Shown: positions 6,355 through 7,985 of the stretch, piece after piece | Layout of the letters: each line of letters begins with the position of its first letter | How positions within the stretch are numbered: the stretch's first letter is position 1 | DNA from: Pseudomonadota bacterium | GTDB taxonomy: Bacteria > Pseudomonadota > Gammaproteobacteria > Burkholderiales > Burkholderiaceae_A | Assembly: GCA_002684875.1 (NCBI GenBank) | Contig: NYVY01000096.1 | Span: forward strand, 1 to 7,985 | DNA: 7,985 bases | Reading direction: 5' to 3' | The notes under the pieces: generated by a model | The model's input: the letters and a program-made list of their open reading frames with translations, nothing else | Told to the model about the DNA's origin: nothing | Databases searched by the model: none | Program-made: the position numbers and the translations under genes

Positions 6355-7985
6355 TTATTCACCCAAACAAAAATTGACGGTAGTATGAACAAAGTCAAAA
6401 ATGTACCTAGACTCATTCCCCCAACGATAACCCATCCTATCTCCTCTCTTGCTTCTGATCCTGGACCACTTGCGAAAGCGAGTGGAATTGCACCGAAAAT
6501 TGTAGATATTGTTGTCATAAGTATTGGACGAAAACGTAAACTAGCAGCTTTGACTGCAGCCGCTTCAATTGTCATCCCATTTGCCAAACACTTATTAGCA
6601 AATTCTACTATTAAAATACCATGCTTGGTAATTAAACCAATTAGGGCTATCAGCCCTATTTGAGAATATACATTTATAGTTCCCCCAACCGTCCATACTA
6701 TTAATATCGCTCCTGTTAGGGCTAAAGGGACTGTCATCAATATTGTCACAGGTTGTACAAAACTTTCAAACTGGGCTGACAAGACTAGAAAAATAAAAAT
6801 AATAGCAAGAAAGAAAACAAATGTGAGTGTATCTTTTGCTTCAAAATATTCTCTGGATTGTCCGTCAAAGTCTAACTGTGCATCTTCTGGAAGTACATTC
6901 TTAGATATTTCAATAACTTTTTTTAATCCCTCATCTATTGATACCGTACCGTTTAACCCAGCGGATATTTTTACTGCGCGCCTTTGAGAGAAATGATTGA
7001 GTTCACGTGGACCAACACCTTCTTCTAATTCGACTATACTAGATAAAGGTACCAATTCCCCCTGTGCTGTTTTAATATTTATTGACCCGATGTCGTTAGG
7101 GTTAGATCTACCATCCGATATCAGCTGCACTATAACCTCATACTGATAATTTTCTTTTCTGAAACGTGTAATCAAACGTCCTCCTAGTAGGCTTTCCAGA
7201 GTCTTTCCCAAATCTTCAATTTTTATTCCTAAGTCAGCTGCAAGTTCTCGATTTATTGTGATACGGATTTCTGGTTTATTTAACATTAAATCCGAATCTA
7301 TTCCCGTAAACATTCCAGTTTCCGAGAGTTTGTTTACAAATTGATTTCCCAAATATTCGAGATCGCTAACCGATCCTGATGACAAAACTACAACTTGGAT
7401 CGGCCTAGAACGAGCTCTTTGGCCAAATGCTGGAGGTAAAATTGCAAATGCTCTAACTCCAGCGACTGCAGCTAGTTCCTTGTTTAATTGAAACGCAATT
7501 TCTTTCACTGATCGGTCCCTTAATTCCCACGGTAGAGGCCTGAAAAAAGCAGCACCTTTATTCACAGTAGGACTGCCAGAAATTACGAAATATTTATCAG
7601 ACTCCAGTATGTTCGACAGTAAATCTTCAATAACAAAAGAGTTTTCGTTCGTATATTCAATGGAACTTCCTTCAGGAGCATTAAATAACAATACAATTAA
7701 GCCTCGATCTTCGATCGGAGCCAATTCTTTTTTTGTATCTATAAAAGAAAAAACCCCTAATAACAAAAATACACAAGTGAAACAAACCACTGATAAGTGT
7801 TTTTTTTGAAGCCAACGCAACACAATTCCGTATCTAATTTGCCAACTTTTAAAAAAATCTTTTTTATTATAAATATTATCAGTTCGAAAAGTTTTCACAT
7901 TGTCAAAAACGGGCGAAGAATTATTTTTTTTTACGGTCAAAATAAATTTACACAACATTGGAGTAAGAGTTATTGCAATAAATCC
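6315..7985 (-). CDS. RND efflux transporter permease (HAE1/AcrB-like), C-terminal half
   Basis: An inner-membrane proton-driven efflux pump subunit of the AcrB/MexB class, partial: the frame stays open to the right edge. The nine codons before ATG 7958 read GFIAITLTP, matching the end of TM6, so that ATG is internal. The 556 visible residues cover TM6 end, the cytoplasmic loop, TM7 (about 62-82), the second periplasmic porter/docking region (LAPIEDRGLIVLLFNAPEGSS; NRELAADLGIKIEDLGKTLESLLGG) and TM8-TM12. Counting from ATG 7958, K445 (GLITKHGILIVEFAN), R475 (RFRPILMT) and T482 correspond to AcrB K940, R971 and T978 of the proton relay, so the half is intact. The TM4 aspartates lie outside. Substrates cannot be inferred; the GLITKHGILIVEFAN form is unlike the MdtC GIVKKN form. 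It probably works with a periplasmic adaptor encoded beyond the edge. Its last 13 codons overlap dnaQ. Confidence 0.95.
   Translation of the reverse strand, partial: GFIAITLTPMLCKFILTVKKNNSSPVFDNVKTFRTDNIYNKKDFFKSWQIRYGIVLRWLQKKHLSVVCFTCVFLLLGVFSFIDTKKELAPIEDRGLIVLLFNAPEGSSIEYTNENSFVIEDLLSNILESDKYFVISGSPTVNKGAAFFRPLPWELRDRSVKEIAFQLNKELAAVAGVRAFAILPPAFGQRARSRPIQVVVLSSGSVSDLEYLGNQFVNKLSETGMFTGIDSDLMLNKPEIRITINRELAADLGIKIEDLGKTLESLLGGRLITRFRKENYQYEVIVQLISDGRSNPNDIGSINIKTAQGELVPLSSIVELEEGVGPRELNHFSQRRAVKISAGLNGTVSIDEGLKKVIEISKNVLPEDAQLDFDGQSREYFEAKDTLTFVFFLAIIFIFLVLSAQFESFVQPVTILMTVPLALTGAILIVWTVGGTINVYSQIGLIALIGLITKHGILIVEFANKCLANGMTIEAAAVKAASLRFRPILMTTISTIFGAIPLAFASGPGSEAREEIGWVIVGGMSLGTFLTLFILPSIFVWVNKCVLWCSIRKQLD

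Noticed and set aside
6298..6663. 121-residue plus-strand frame over the RND permease end and dnaQ start
   Set aside because: It is antisense to conserved TM10-TM12 and to DTETTG; its composition is that of a shadow frame.
1..7985. Signs of a mobile element, CRISPR array, tRNA or defence island
   Set aside because: I see no transposase, integrase, direct-repeat array, tRNA cloverleaf or terminal inverted repeats, and base composition looks even across the genes.

Overview
The window is a densely coded bacterial segment with low GC (roughly one third by eye). It contains no RNA gene, CRISPR array or insertion sequence that I can see. Several proteins look proteobacterial, most likely betaproteobacterial: a full-length DnaQ with the C-terminal pattern common in beta-proteobacteria, a short CinA/MoaB-type protein without the deamidase domain, a class 2 (membrane) PyrD, a fused kinase-like/GNAT ArgA, and an RND efflux permease. 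The taxonomic placement is an inference from protein resemblance, not a measurement.

Layout from left to right: the 3' part of pyrD (+, 1-567) runs toward a LysM-LysM-PBP7-type D,D-peptidase (-, 580-1797), with only 12 bases between the stops. The peptidase lies 55 bases downstream of a CinA N-terminal-domain protein (-, 1853-2671), and the two probably form one transcription unit. A 110-base divergent spacer (2672-2781) separates them from argA (+, about 2782-4122), which commits glutamate to arginine synthesis. The argA stop abuts the stop of the next gene inside the palindrome TTATAA.

The right half (4117-7985) is one tightly packed leftward gene row, read from right to left: the C-terminal half of an RND multidrug-type permease; dnaQ (replicative proofreading exonuclease), which overlaps it by 40 bp; and three unrecognised genes of about 97, 171 and 245 residues. 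Each junction in the row overlaps (40, 17, 8 and 8 bp), so translation is probably coupled throughout. The two last junctions share the same design: an ATG-ATT start laid over the upstream stop.

Most of the window is ordinary metabolism, cell-wall and replication genes. The parts worth a second look are the three unrecognised genes coupled to dnaQ, two seven-base G tracts inside two of them, the 40-bp RND/dnaQ overlap, the doubled LysM module on a PBP7-type enzyme, and an ArgA whose kinase-like domain has lost its usual glycine-rich signatures. I did not find strong evidence for a new defence or mobile system.
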